Below are positions 1 through 12,350 of a stretch of 64,000 bases of DNA, piece after piece. The notes beneath the pieces are model-generated. The model did not search any database. It had not been told where the DNA came from and saw nothing but the letters and a program-made list of their open reading frames with translations. Position 1 is the stretch's first letter, and each line of letters begins with the position of its first letter. Both the position numbers and the translations under genes were made by a program. Source of the stretch: Galerina marginata (Eukaryota; Basidiomycota; Agaricomycetes; Agaricales; Galerinaceae); the NCBI GenBank assembly GCA_023014335.1, contig JAECYW010000023.1:1-64000 (forward strand), written 5' to 3'.

Positions 1-1488
1 ACAGCAGCGGACTGGTAGGTCGGTTGGCCGAAGTAGTTGGAGAAGCCGCCTGAAGAGAAGGTCGCGGCTGTTTCGGTTGGGTTCCCGGAGGTGGCGCCGA
101 CGGAGGTCATGAACGGGCACCCTGAGGGGAATGTAGGGACAAACGTTTTGCAGGTGGCGGATTGGGAGCCCGATACGCCGCCGTCGCCTGAGGCGAAGAG
201 GATGGAGGTACCGCGCGCACCGAGCTGCATGTAGGCGTTGCACAGGGAGCTGGTTTATTTGATAAGTCAGTATACTTTCTTGTCCGTTAAGTTAATGACT
301 AATTAATGTGCTTACCTCGCCAGACTCCGAGAAATTGTGTTTTCATTTTGGCCATAAGAAGTGGTCAGGACGGTTGGAGGTTTTGCTTGAGCAAGGAGTG
401 CATTGATGATATCGAGAAACCCCTCCAGCGCGCCGTCCTGGAAGTTACTGCCTACAGAGATAAACGTAGTAGGCACCTTAGTGGCGAGCCCAATGGTATA
501 CTGAATGTCCAAATTAGCTTCGACCCCAGCCTGGCTTTTCGTTTGTGGGTTCGTCCCGCCATCCAAGGTCTCAAGAGTGAACGTGGTCGCGTTCGACATG
601 TCAGGGCGGAATACGCGCAGGAAGGTGGCGAGGTCAACTTGGTTGGCGAACTGCTGGATAAACCCGGAGACTGCGAGCACATTCGACGATTGTGTCGCGG
701 GAGTGGTAGGAATTCCGTATTGGGCTTGGAGACAGGGAGGAGTGACTGCTGATGAACACGACAGAGCCGCGGCACGTTCTTCTAGATCCTGAGGTCCTCG
801 TGCAGGGGGTTTGGGAGTGGAAATAAATGGGAGGTGGACGTGTGGGTTATCGAAACTATACATAAATCGTAAGTCGAAGGTAGAAATCCACACTAGAATC
901 TGGAACTTACGTTGTGGTAGGATGGACGACGTCAATATGGCCTTGTAATGCAGATGGAATTGAATATGATAATGTTCGAACGAACTCCTTCCCAGTTCCG
1001 GTATGTTTGAAGACTTGGAAGTTAGCACCCAGAAGCGTGTTCGCTTTTTCGATCGGAAGAGAGAACTGGAGCCAATCGCCAGCCGGTGACGCGGTCTCGG
1101 GAGAGATATCGTTGCTCGAAAGCCATTGGTTGACCAGAGAAACTGTATCGGAAGTCGGAGTAACGAAGGCTTCGACCTGGAGAGAAATATTCAGAAATAT
1201 TGGACATATGTATGTATGACGGATGTATACCTCTTCTTTGGATAAATGTTGTCCGTAGAGTTGGTTTCCGGGAGTGCTGACAGCCATTAACGCGTCCTCG
1301 AGTCCCGCAATGTTATTTTGGTGAAGCGCGACACGGAGCTTGATAGTCTGGTCATGAGGAGGGGCACCTTGTTGAATGAATCCGTCGGGCGCGCTGCTGC
1401 GCTGGTCATGGACAATCTTGTTCAGGAACAGAGGATTTCCTAGCGCTGCTGCTACAAACACCGAGGAGAAAAGAAATCGCGACAGCAT
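1..1488 (-). CDS. Sedolisin-family (S53) tripeptidyl peptidase, 3' end beyond window
   Basis: Secreted serine-carboxyl protease that removes tripeptides in acidic conditions outside the cell. The ATG at 1488 opens a signal peptide (MLSRFLFSSVFVAAALG), followed by a pro-kumamolisin propeptide (QLYGQHLSKEEV, then WLSSNDISPE). Four exons fit frame and GT/AG signals: 1488-1231, 1176-911, 855-316 and 249-1. The catalytic domain shows the Glu/Asp pair in GVEANLDIQYT and the oxyanion-region motif ASGDGGVSG after LGARGTS. The catalytic Ser (SGTS motif) would lie past position 1, so the gene is cut by the window edge and is not shown to be broken. Family assignment is firm; exact specificity (tripeptidyl versus endo) is inferred. 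Confidence 0.93.
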
Positions 1489-2274
1489 TGCAGAATACGG
1501 CTGGTTCTCGAATTTCCCGAGGAATAAAGAATTGAGCTCAACTAACCTCTTTTTAAATAATGCAGAACCGATGCCAACAGCACATCGATCTAGGCCACCA
1601 ATGGAGAAAATCCGAAGGCCTTCCGTTATCTGCTAGGCGGTTCATAATTTCCGGCGCATATGTATCGGCGAACATATGGTTTTTCTTGATGGTGCAATAG
1701 AAGCACGAGCCGAGAGGATGACTGAGGCGATGGACAGAACGAGTTACCTCGAATGGGAGATTGATCAAACGAGAAGAGCTTGCTATCATACTGGATTCAC
1801 TCATTGATTGACTTGTTTTAGGAACTGCGTCAGCGGCGGCCTATCGCTGGTTCGCATAGCAGAATATACTGGGGTTGGACGCTGTAAAAATAGAGTAAAA
1901 TACGTATGGTGGGATAATGGCCACCAAACTTCGAAAACCTTGGCATCCTAAAATGAAAATAAATTCGGGCAGGCGACAAGATAGAGAGTGAGCTGGCGCA
2001 TCACGCGCACGAGGATGTGCTGGTACTACAGTGGTAGTCCATGCCTCGCTGGCAGAAAAATTTAAAATGATTTGGGAGGAAAGTTTGATTAGTGTAACCC
2101 GTCCGTATGTTGTACACGGCGAACGATAAGGCGGTTGACAAAGTCACAATGGAATCGCGCCGGTAAATTGACTCAGAAAAAGATAGATCCACCCCGTTAC
2201 TCGTAATTATTGAATTATGTATTTACAGAAATGGTTTGAGGAAGGGCCGTCGTACTCGAGTATCTAAGCCTTGC
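1489..2274. other. Intergenic stretch, nothing recognised
   Basis: About 790 bp between the protease start and the 3' end of the DUF4214 gene. It should hold the protease promoter on its left side. Short reading frames here have no recognisable domain, no good splice structure and no repeat that I can see. Confidence 0.5.
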
Positions 2275-2853
2275 TCAGGGCCAATAAATTGGATGCGGGG
2301 CTGTCCCCGCCTGCACTTTCTGCCGATATTCATCACTACCAATGAAATGCCCCGCCACGTCCCGAAGCGAAATCCCCATTACGAGGTTATCGTAGCAATA
2401 CAATAGCCCAGCAGGTTCAGCTTGACGGCCTAGAACTGCGAGATAGAATTTCTCGGCAGTAACTTCCTTGGGCAGTGCTCTCCCCGTATATTCGTCAGAC
2501 ATGAAGAAACCACCGATAGTGTAGGCGAGCCCATGCCTATACGTCTGTCCAGTCCAAAGATTGACAACGGTCTGGCTTTCTGGGTCGCGGTCTAGGATGT
2601 TTTGATAGAGGGTTCTGATAAAGTCTTCAATCCCGCCAGACGGAACCCAGACTCCACGAGGCGGAGGCGGAGGGGTAAGGACAGGGAGAGTGGCGGGTGG
2701 ACCACTATCAGCTTGCGTAGAACCTTCAGCAACTGTGACGGCCGTATTATACTGATAATAAATACCTGTATGTGCGTTAAATTGCACGCTGACACCGAGG
2801 CTTTCGGTTATATAGGATATGCAACCCCGAAGGGTAATGTTGTAGTCGAACAT
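2275..2853 (-). CDS. DUF4214 domain protein
   Basis: Single reading frame of 192 residues from ATG 2853 to TGA 2275. The first ~65 residues are unremarkable and end in a proline-rich linker (TPPPPP). From about residue 75 the sequence matches the two-repeat pattern of DUF4214: FIRTLYQNILDRDPES with a later FFMSDEY, then FYLAVLGRQAEPAGLLY with a later HFIGSDEY. Each repeat has the family signature of a long helix, an R-D/Q-P/A-E/D turn, and a closing SDEY. DUF4214 is best known from large bacterial surface and secreted proteins; its role is unknown. No signal peptide is visible. Extra upstream exons are possible because the N-terminus is weakly supported. Bacterial origin is an inference. Confidence 0.7.
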   Translation of the reverse strand: MFDYNITLRGCISYITESLGVSVQFNAHTGIYYQYNTAVTVAEGSTQADSGPPATLPVLTPPPPPRGVWVPSGGIEDFIRTLYQNILDRDPESQTVVNLWTGQTYRHGLAYTIGGFFMSDEYTGRALPKEVTAEKFYLAVLGRQAEPAGLLYCYDNLVMGISLRDVAGHFIGSDEYRQKVQAGTAPHPIYWP

Positions 2854-3473
2854 GACGAAGTAACTCGACTGAGGATGGTTGATTGTTAAGAAACGTTGAA
2901 ACAGCGTGTCCGACTTCAGAACCCAGTCCCAGGCTAGCCGTTATAATTAAAGGTTCATGTATTCATGCCGTAAGTGAGAAGGCAGTGCCAAATTGATCAA
3001 GTGATTGTGAATACCTGAGTATATTCACTGTGCCAAATCACTGCGAGAATGCATGCCGATTACGAGGACGGTCAAGCTTGCGAGCGTTGCCGGCTTCGAG
3101 CCCGGCCAAGAGCAAGACCAAAACAAGACACTTCATGAGAGTCAATGAGACCTGAACATCGACTATTTTCTCGACTTTGGGACATCCTAGCCGGGCAACG
3201 AGCAAGAGTTCAAAGTTCCGTGGTTTCGAATCTAGTATAAGCCAAAGGCATCATAACTGAGGAATTTCGCAATCAGCGGTTTAAGTTTGGTTCATTCTTC
3301 AGAATCAAACAATGACGTAAATGTCTTTTGACCTGCCGCGACTGATATTTAAGAAGGTCCAATGTCCATCCCGCGAGGAGTTGCCCAGGCGCTCGTAGAT
3401 GAGCTCCAGGGTAGATGTTTAATGAAATTTGTATTTTCTACGAGCATCAATAACTAAATCCATAAATTGAAAA
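2854..3473. other. Intergenic stretch, nothing recognised
   Basis: About 620 bp between two minus-strand genes. It holds the 3' flank of the sphingomyelinase-like gene and the presumed promoter of the DUF4214 gene. I see no further gene, repeat or RNA. Confidence 0.5.
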
Positions 3474-6400
3474 TCATTCCTGGACACTCCCAAATCCGGT
3501 TGAACAGTTGGATTTTGCCGCGATGGGGGGTGATCCACTTTGCATGTAACAAATTCTCGCTTTGCGGCATGTGTCGCCACACTATATTAAAATCTTGTCA
3601 GAGTAGATCTTTCACTCAAAATGCCACCTACCGGTTCTGTGAGCGCAGATTGACGTCCCTGGTTTAAGGTCCAAGTGTCAACGAGGGTGAGGTTGTTGGT
3701 GAAACCTAAACTAAGCATTAGATTGCTAAAATTTCAAACCCACTGTTCATAATTGCGTACTCTCAGTCACAAAATGCCACCACGTCGCATCTAAGGTGTG
3801 AAGTGAGTTCTCAAACTTCGCTGCAAGGATAGTTGCTGCTGACTTAATGGAGCAGTTTCTGGCCAATCGAAGCCTCCACCATATGTTTCGCGGGTACTGT
3901 ACTCAAAATGGTACCTGAATGCCGAGTTGTGAAAGGACTATTAAAGGTGAATTTAGCAGACTCACGCAGCGCCAACCTCGGTTTGGTTGTCCAGAGTATT
4001 GAAATCGCTAACGTTGGCAAACCAAGTATACGCTTCCATAATGCTGCGCGTCATGACGCAAAGTTAAAAGGAGTAAGGAAGAGGCGGCTAATACATACTC
4101 AAAGGTATCCGGATCCACTTCGTACATGCTGAAGCCTATAATCAATTGATCAGTAAAAGTACAAGTCGCTTGCAACGTCTCCGCGAACCAGAGTTCAAGC
4201 CCGCCAGAGGCGTGACAGAGCCACCAACCCAGGTGGTTGTTAGTGCTGTTGTGTTATCAATAACAGTAGCGTTGTCTCTAAATTTGCGCAGATATTAGCC
4301 TTCATGTGAATTGCTAGGAGGAAAATATACGTACGCATAGTAAATATAACGGACTTCGTCATGGATATGCCCCATAAACACGTTGGCAATTACGTGGGGA
4401 GAGAAGCGGTCGACAATTTGATAAAACAAATCAGGACCGTTAATGAGGACGGCGGTTCCATCCCAGCCTTGAGTGGGTAAAAGATCAGCCCTTCAAAATT
4501 TGCGACATCAGGGTTGAGGGCAACGAACCGGGAAGGACGTGTCCGATAATCCATACCCTCTGCTTAGCATCCTCGGCGGCCTGTAGCTCATCCGTCAGGA
4601 AACGGAGCATACCACTCACGTCGGGATTAGTAGTCTGGATAATGAGGAATATGTGATGGGCCGTCGACGCCAGATAGACGGTGAGCACTTACGTTAATGA
4701 AGCTGTAATATTAAACGACGAATTAGAATGAATTCGGGTTACAGCATATCCCGAGGCAGCACTCACTTGAACCAGCTAATTGAGAAAGAGATCTGTCAAC
4801 CGCAATTTTACAAATAGAAAGAACATAAAGAACATACTTATCCTTGTACCAGAAATCGGTGTTCAGACTGTTTGAAGAGTTAAGCAAATATATTTTCAAA
4901 GCTTGAGAAAGTGCCGCACGTAATGATCTTTAATCCGAACGGCGTAATAGTAGAGTAAGCCGAATACCTAGAAAGGCGGTAAGCAAGTGGATTGCTCCAG
5001 TGGATTATCAATGAGCTTACGTGGCCTTCGAGACTTTGGCAACATCGGCTGAAATCCAGCCTTCAATCTCCCACAAACTATGGGACGAATGAGTAGAGGA
5101 AGATGATCGGAGCATAACTAGATCGCCTACTCCGCTAAATGTCCATAATTCCACTCAAACTGGTTCGAGAGTGTTTGTGGTTGAATGCTGTGCGGCGCAT
5201 CGAATGCCTGTGGCCATGTGTCATGATTACCCTATTCGTATTTTATTAGAACATCGCAAGAATGCGCAAAGAATACCAGATGAACGCACCATCGCAGCGT
5301 ATACCGGGCCCGCGAGATAAGCTTTAAACAAACTGTAAACTGCACTTTCCACGTATTCCACGTAGGCGCGGGATAGCTGGTTGTCGTTATCATGCGAAGT
5401 GAGATCACCCGTGAAGATCGTAAAGGCGTTCTTGTTCTCTGAAGAGGCAGTTTTGTAAGTACAAGCCACGCGCGAACCATATCAATCAGTTATGGGCGAG
5501 AACTTACTGGCTCCCCCATTGTTTGTTCCGCTTGCTGTACCAGTTAAAGGACCGACAGCGTGCATGACCGCGTTCGCCAAGTTCCAGGGAGTGTCGCACT
5601 CAAAGGCGCCGAATCGGGGAGCAGGTAGCAGCAGCTGGCCGGTGGATGAACTAAAATAGCGTATGTTACCTGTTAGGGAGATCTGAAGGAAGAAGAAATT
5701 TGCGAACCTGACACCAGGCCGACAACATAGGAAATCCGTGCAATTGGCTTCTGTACCGATAGTATATCCTGTGATAAAGACACCCTTATTGATACTTTTA
5801 ATAAACACATCACAGGATAAAACGTACGCGGATCGATGTGGCTTGAAATAACCAAATTTGCACTAAATGAGCCGCTATTTCCATAACGGTGTTATTTTAG
5901 ACTTACAAGTCACTAAGATGGACAACGCGTAAGTTCGGTTTTCCGCTTGGAGGAGGTGCTACAGCGTTGGGAGGTTTGGGCTTTTTGAACCAGGTTGAGA
6001 GGAGAGCGGTTAGATTGTTTGGAGGAGGCTGAGGGCATGACTTGCGGAGCCCAATGACGTCCCTCGCACAAATCCACTGGGGAGAATATTAACCTCGGAA
6101 CAGGGGGATAATGAAGTTGGTTACCAGTCCATCCTGCCCGGTTACATCTGCATTGGCGAGTAACTGGGTCGCGATTTGACCATCAGAATTAGCCATAAAT
6201 TCCGCTTCGCAGCTTCCGAAAGCTAAGGACGATAAAATCCAATAAGCTATATGATAAATCGCAGAAAATACGCATACCCACCGTTAAAATTGACGAAATG
6301 GCACATCTCAATCAACAGCTGCGGCACCTCCCAAGGCGCCGTTAGCGCAAGGCCCTTGTAAATAACCAAACTCGAAATGCACTGCTGACATGTCGAGGTG

Positions 6401-6999
6401 AAGGTCTTTGCAGTATTGTTGATGATCGCCGTTATATCGTTAAATGCGATCTGGCGCAACCGAATCGAGCCCGGAGTCGAAAGATTCGTTGAAGGGGAGA
6501 TTACGGTTGGCGAGTTGATCAATAACGATGGAGGGAGGACGATAGGATCGTTGACATTTTGCGTTGGAATTGTTTTCGGGTTCGTAAGATCGAGCGGGAA
6601 GACGGTTCTCGACTACAAGATAAATGTGTTGGTATTACGGCCAAGATATGCACGAAAGGTGCTCACAACTGGATCAGTGACGAAGGGTTGAGGCTCCAAA
6701 GAGGTTTGAGTTGCCTCGAACCCTTTGAAAAACGCATGAAGGAAGTCGGTTGCGAAGAATGGGCCAGCAGTGAAATCGGCTGGGACGCTCAGAGAAGCCG
6801 GTGGGGTGGCGAAAAACGGCGTGGTACTCGTGGAAGTGGAGGTGGTGCGTGTAGACGTGGTGCGTGTAGATGTAGTCCGTGTTGACGAATGCCTGCTTGG
6901 TATCGCTGCAGGTGGTGCCGTTGCAGCCGTAGCGGGTTTCGCCTCTGCGAGGAGACACGCCACTGCAATGAAGGTTACAAATGGGCCAACATAAAACAT
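3474..6999 (-). CDS. Secreted acid sphingomyelinase-like phosphodiesterase
   Basis: Predicted metallophosphoesterase cleaving phosphodiester bonds, in this family of sphingomyelin or related lipids, outside the cell or in vacuoles. ATG 6999 opens a signal peptide, then a Ser/Thr/Arg low-complexity linker. A saposin-B segment follows (CQQCISSLVIYKG ... CHFVNFN ... AFGSCEAEF). Spliced exons then give the ordered metal ligands: VHLSDFHIDPRY, FTGDLTSHD, GNHDTWPQ, IIGHVLPG and MGHIHDE. The C-terminal part has NATWWHFVTE and a Cys-rich end (CGDTCRKARICYM) before TGA at 3474. About 15 exons are needed. Example introns: 6666-6613 (54 bp), and one that joins DPR to YTIGTEANCTDFLCC. All ligands are present, so it is probably active. 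Substrate is inferred from family. Confidence 0.92.
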
Positions 7000-9525
7000 A
7001 GCTGGGCTGTAATCGAAAACGCCGTCTTGAACATATGAACGAGTGAATTTCTTGGTGTTTTATGGATTGGGGTGTGCTAAGTATATCAAGCACGTTCGAC
7101 GCTAGTGTCGACATGCACGACTTCGCGTCGACGCTTCCTTTGTCTGTGAGAAGAAACGAGAAGATAGGGCGTCGATGTTTGCACCAGCGAGCTAAAATTA
7201 CGCCATGGCCTTGTGGGCTGACAATTACTGCGGGAAACTTTGCCCTGGTCCCATGCGTATAACACTCTGCGGGTATTTATGTTGAGCCGCCTGTAGCCCG
7301 TTTGACTCCAGTGAGATTCAGAAGGGCGAATCAGTCTATAGTCGAGAGTGAGATGCCGGACAGCGTGCGGAATGGACCATGGAGACAGCCTGCGAAATGA
7401 GGGAAGCCTGAGATCCCGAGGTTCTGCGTAATGCACCGTGAACAACGCGTTGGGGTAGGCCTATTAGTATTAATCGAGAAACTTGGGCCTGGCAAGGCTC
7501 GGACTGAGCGTCGAGCAGGCGTCGATTTACGGAGCAGGCAGCAATTCAGATGGCAGGGAACAAGCAACGGCGTAGTAATGCCGACGTACTGACAGTACAG
7601 CGACACAGCCACTGATGGCATCTCGATGATATCTGCGTCCAGAGCAGCCAGAGTTTGGCCAGAGTACTACTTACAACGAATATGTACTTGGGCGGAACCT
7701 TTGTAAATACACTACACGGGGTTTATTTGTAGCTGAATGAGCAGTAAGGTGAATAAAGGCTGATCGTTCGTACATTATAATACCACTGCTTGGAGTAAAT
7801 GCGGTGCCGCGTGCTCCTTATTGAATACTCGAGGATATGTTACTTTTCGGCGCTTATTATTTGTACTTGACGGCCTCATATCCCTATGAATTGCCAAGTA
7901 ATTTGGTCAATTCAGTATTTTAGTATAGAGTTCAGTAAATCTTGAGCCGAAAGTTGGCCATGTATCTATAATCTAACACTTGAAGGCAAGTAAGTATAGT
8001 TGATTGGCAATTTGGAGAACTGAATCGCGATATGACGACGAGTCGATGGTACGACAACACCGTCTTTTGATCCTGGTTCCTTCCTGATCCTGATTCCTGC
8101 AGAAGGCGGTTAAATTTAGCACGCAGTTATTATTAGTCTCTGCTTTCACGTTACGAATTACGATGAGACTACTGATTTTTCATTTATACGTATTGAATCA
8201 ATACCCTCTTACAATAACGATGTTTTTGGATCAAGGACGATTGAAGGCAAATTGAAGGATCGGATTTTGACCCGACACGGGATACGGCCCGTCGCGGACG
8301 TTTTTGGTCCGTGCGAGCCAAGGTCACCAGCACTCAATCAGGGTCTGATTCCCTTTCTTCCCTCTCCCTCTCACTTCGTTTCCCTCCATGTGCTGCTCCC
8401 TTTGCCCTCCATGCCTTCGCGGTTCTAGCCTGGCTATCGCTACCCGGACAGTCTATGGTGACTACCTTCCACAATGCACAGACTCCACTGGCAGGTTTCT
8501 TACGACTTTGGGATTCTCAGAGGTGCACATCGTTCAAGTGCGCACGCAAAGGCGTTTCTCTGGACCCGTGCTGTTCGCGCACCTTTTTTGAAGCCCAGCC
8601 TCTTCGTTATGCAGCTGTTTGTGTAGCGTGGCATGAGTTGACGAGACGTCGAGCTTCAAGTTTGACTCTCCTTCCGGTTCACGTATATTCCTGGTTATTG
8701 CCGTTCCTAGTTTAATTCCTTCTGCTCTCGCCTGGATTCTCCTCGACAGGAGCACGAAGGCCTTTACAAAATTTGGCGCTGGAGAAAGGAGATTCGAACT
8801 CTTGGTCAACCCCGGTGCATACAATTGGCTGATTTGGCGTCATTTTCAGCTCGAACGCTGACTATTCTGATGTTTTCTTGTTTTTCTTAACTAGTAGATA
8901 GCTCGAATTTTTTGTCTGTTCTGTATCTACCTGGGCGTATCTCAAACTGCCGTGTCGGATCATAAGTATTTCGCGTTATGAGGAGTTCGTCGATGAATTG
9001 AGGGCTGTGTCAGAACTTTCGTGTCCTATTCGGCTCAATATGTCGTCTGGGCGTCCCTATTCGGGAAGACGCTCGCGCCTTCTACCAGCCTGCTGGCAGC
9101 TGAACGGTCCTTGAAATTAACAGGCTTGTTCGATTCTGTATCCTCCGTTCGACACACTTTCGAATGGGTAAGTACAGAGACACTGAATCACATCCTCCTT
9201 TAATCTCACCAATTCATAGACGCCCAAATAATTTGCCTAGGGTTATTTTTAAAGCTCCAGACAACGAACGTCTTCATTTCTGTTTGGCTCGCTATTCGGA
9301 ACGGATGTCATAAGGCCTGCTAGCTTAGTCTGGTTAGTGCGATGTAAAGGGATACCTTATAAACCGCTCTGGATAACCGAAGTGCAGACAGGCTTTCATC
9401 CTTCCTCTTCCAAGCGTGTCGCACTGCGTTGTATTCAAACTACTCGCCTATATTCTGCCAATATATCAAGGTAAAGCTTGACTCCTCCCGCTCGGTATCG
9501 CGTTGACGAGAAGATTGCCCTAGAC
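7000..9525. other. Long intergenic region with weak repeat and tRNA-like traces
   Basis: About 2.5 kb with no gene I can support. The left part should hold the promoter of the sphingomyelinase-like gene. Around 7480-7640 a segment shares short identities with 27970-28110, including the 15-mer CACAGCCACTGATGG. Around 8280-8310 there is a GC-rich patch of CCCG/CGGG words. At 8340-8400 the plus strand is strongly pyrimidine-rich. At 8774-8850 the minus strand looks like the 3' half of a tRNA (GAGTTCGAATCTC with a trailing GCGCCA) but no 5' half pairs with it. TTATAAA near 9358 may serve the next gene. Confidence 0.45.
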
Positions 9526-9972
9526 ATGCCCGCAACTCGCTCTCTGACCGTTCTCCTTGGAATGCTGCTTTTCCTCGTGCCTCTCGCGTTATCGCAGGGT
9601 GTCGTGGGCCCATGCCACCCGTATCCTGGTGCCGTTGCTCAGGACTGCCTACAATTAATTGGCGAAAACCTCAACAACGACTTACCGCTGGCCTGCAGTA
9701 ATGGTCGGGCAACAATAGTCTTCCGCCAGTGTTCCATTACAACCAAGTGTGCGGCGGGAGAGGCGGAGGTTGTGGCGTATGATGTCGTTCGCCGTGCGTT
9801 GACGAGCATCGGTGCGTGTGCGCTGAACGATTTTGGGTCGATCTCGGGTTCTTACACGGCTGAGAATGGAGCGAAGACTTGTTACCTGTACCCTGGAAAG
9901 TAAGTACTTTGTTTCGATTTGTGGTCCTGAATTGACCAGTTTGGATTACTCAGGGAAAGCCAATGCAAGTAG
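9526..9972 (+). CDS. Small secreted cysteine-rich protein, Hce2-like pattern
   Basis: ATG 9526 opens a clear signal peptide (LLGMLLFLVPLALSQG). The mature part of about 105 residues has eight cysteines spread over its length. Exon 1 ends at 9899 within a GGA-AA context, an intron runs 9900-9953 (GTAAGT ... CAG), and a 19-bp second exon ends the protein in ESQCK before TAG at 9970-9972. The spacing, with an early C, then DCLQLI, a central CSITTKC, a long helix-like VVAYDVVRRALTSIG and a glycine-rich end, resembles the Hce2 fold of fungal secreted proteins, some of which act as effectors. I cannot confirm that by search; the safe call is a small secreted cysteine-rich protein of unknown role. 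Confidence 0.75.
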
Positions 9973-10062
9973 ACAGCACCTTCGGCTGCGGGCACGCCTA
10001 TCTCAGCAACAATCCCTAGATCGCCTCGTCTGGTAGTTCACCACCTTTCCTTTCTGCTCCTA

Positions 10063-10180
10063 AACTATACCTCGCCGATCTTGATTTCTAGTAAATACTT
10101 ACCCATACAAAATGCGGACACCAGCTTGTCGCCGACATTTATACTTTCATCTTTTAAACTTGGCTCATTTTCGTCAGTGT
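10063..10180 (+). repeat. Diverged direct repeat, copy A
   Basis: About 115 bp resembling 12351-12465 in the same orientation. Shared words are TTTCTAGTAAATA, TTTACC/TTACCC, GACATTTATA, TTTAAACTT and GCTCATTTT in the same order and spacing. Copy B overlaps the 3' end of the minus-strand zinc-finger gene, so copy A may be the remnant of the 3' end of a lost relative. Divergence is clear, so this is old. Confidence 0.6.
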
Positions 10181-10457
10181 ATTTATTTCCCGAATCACCT
10201 TTACTTGTTGTCTCGGTACTATCCCTTTACTTCAGTCAACCTGACTCTCCGTCTCTGTCTACCTCCTCAAGCAGATGATAGTCGATACCAGAAAAGTCTT
10301 TCCACGAGGATCGTCGCTGGACTGCCAACTCTCATAATGGAGATCAAAAGCGCAATCATTTGTGGTCTACTTTGGGAATGGCCTATAACCGATTTGTCAT
10401 CGCATTCGGGTTGGAGATAACGGACTTCGTCTTGTCGATCTATCCTCTATCATCGCC

Positions 10458-12207
10458 ATGAATCAGTCCACAGATAACTCACTAATTAACACCTTTCCTT
10501 TCAGTACGCGCCTATACACTAATTACATCCCGTCAGATAACGAAATCTGCGAAATCAATGCCTTTCTCGTCGAACCTATCAATGAGGTTCAGGCCTTGAA
10601 AAACGAAGTGGATCGCCTCCAGACAGAACTCTATGCCATTACTGTGAAGCACGACAACCTTAGAATTCAGGTCGATGCCTGCAGAGCGCTCATTACCCAT
10701 GCTCGACGCATTCCAGACGACATTCTTGCTGAGGTATTCTACCACTGCTTACCAACTGGCCGGAATGCACCCCTCAACAGGATTGCAGCTCCTTTGATAT
10801 TGACACAGATCTGTAAACGGTGGCGACAGGTCGCTGTTTCTACCCCAAGAATTTGGGAAACCATTCATATTAACGTGGCCAGGACTAACCCGAATCCATG
10901 GACCACTCCCACGTCCATTGACAACAACTGCACGGATCCGTTTCTAACGACTTTGGACAATGGTCGAGCCAACGCCGCTTCGAAATGGCTTCATAGGTCA
11001 GGCATACGCCCCCTCTCGCTTTCGCTTGTTAGTGATTTCCCAATGGTGGGAGCAATGGACGTATACCTAAATTCAGTCATACCATTCGCCTCTCGCTGGA
11101 GAAACTTATTTTTGCAGGCACCTTCCAGGGCTCTTTCTCCAATCGCCGCCCTCGATCCTCAGGATCTTCAAAGTCTACAATCTCTATTCATCGACTTCTC
11201 CAACACACCGGACAGTAATACCGTGGAAGATCTTGCGACCTGGGCAAATTGCGGGTTGCTGAAGGCTCCGTCCTTAACGAAGCTTTCCTTTCGGCAATCT
11301 ACAATGCAGCTAGCCCACTTGTGCGTCGACTGGTCTAGACTAAGTCATCTTGAGCTCAGATCCCAATCCGGTGGTGGGTCGGGGAAGTACTTTTCGTTGC
11401 AGAATTTATCCCATGTCTTGCAATATTGCGTACGTTTGGTGCACTGCTCACTGGAGGTCGGGCTTCTTTGGGCTCAGCAAAGTGACGACATTTGTCTCAT
11501 GTGCCTTCCTCTGCTTCAGCAATTATTCATTATTAGCACCGTCGACGTCGCTCCCTTCACCACCAAGCTGGAAGCTTCCAGCTTGCGAGACATCCATTTC
11601 CGTAGTGAGGAAGCAAATGGAGATATTCATGCATCCCTTGACTTTCTTTTGCGACACAGTACGATCCAGAAACTTGTTATAGAGTCCACACATATTGGCG
11701 GTCACCAATTCTTACAATGTCTTCGACAGTGCCCTGCGTTAATATCTTTAACCGTTAAACACATTAATCCCGAAGAAATTATGGACTCACCCAGGATTAA
11801 CGACAAGTTTCTTGCCCGACTCAGCTCCACGGACCCCGACGGCCTTTGTCAAGGCCTCGAAGAGTTCTCTTGCGACGACACCGGCCACTTCTCCGCTAAT
11901 GGATTGGCCAGATTCGTCAAAAGAAAGCAAAGCGGTAGCGTTTCTGGGCTCGCAAAACTCAATGAAACTTGTGCTTGTCAATATTCACCAGCTGGCAAAT
12001 AACTCCAGCGTATTCAAGGAATTCAAAGAGTTCGCAACCTCTGAGGAGTTTCGAAAGTACATCATGGAGGGCATGATGTTTCGACTTGACAGTGGTGTCA
12101 GTCATGAGACCGGTTATTCTGACCAAGAGTTCAACACCAACTACGACGATCCTCGAGTCGATTTCGGAAGTTCCAGTGCACAATATACTGAGCACTGGGC
12201 GGATTAG
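10458..12207 (+). CDS. F-box protein, coiled coil plus F-box, apparent frameshift near 3' end
   Basis: Presumed substrate adaptor for an SCF ubiquitin ligase. The ATG at 10458 leads to a predicted coiled coil (LKNEVDRLQTELYAITVKHD) followed by the F-box (RIPDDILAEVFYHCLP ... ICKRWRQVAVSTPRIWE), a common layout in mushroom genomes. The rest is leucine-rich, with LRR-like segments. The main frame ends at 12002 after a run that does not look like a family C-terminus. A different frame continues with MKLVLVNIHQL and runs to TAG at 12205-12207. Joining them needs a one-base shift near 11960; I found no GT/AG intron that does it. Either the allele is disrupted near its end, or the base sequence has an error. 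The substrate is unknown. Confidence 0.8.
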
Positions 12208-12350
12208 GAGGACTTTGGACGGTTTGCTAGAGGTTTTTTTCTCGCTTCTTCCTTCCTTTTTCTTGTGTTCCCTCACAACATAGATACAGGCCTTCATTTT
12301 CTTAGAAAGGAACCTCACAGGGACATTTTTAAATGTACGAAAGTCTTAAC

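Noticed and set aside
8774..8850. tRNA-like sequence on the minus strand with GAGTTCGAATCTC and terminal GCGCCA; also considered as a retrotransposon primer-binding site (TGGCGC) on the plus strand
   Set aside because: The T-arm-like part has two extra bases before the end, no matching 5' acceptor strand exists, and no LTR pair or retrotransposon genes lie nearby.
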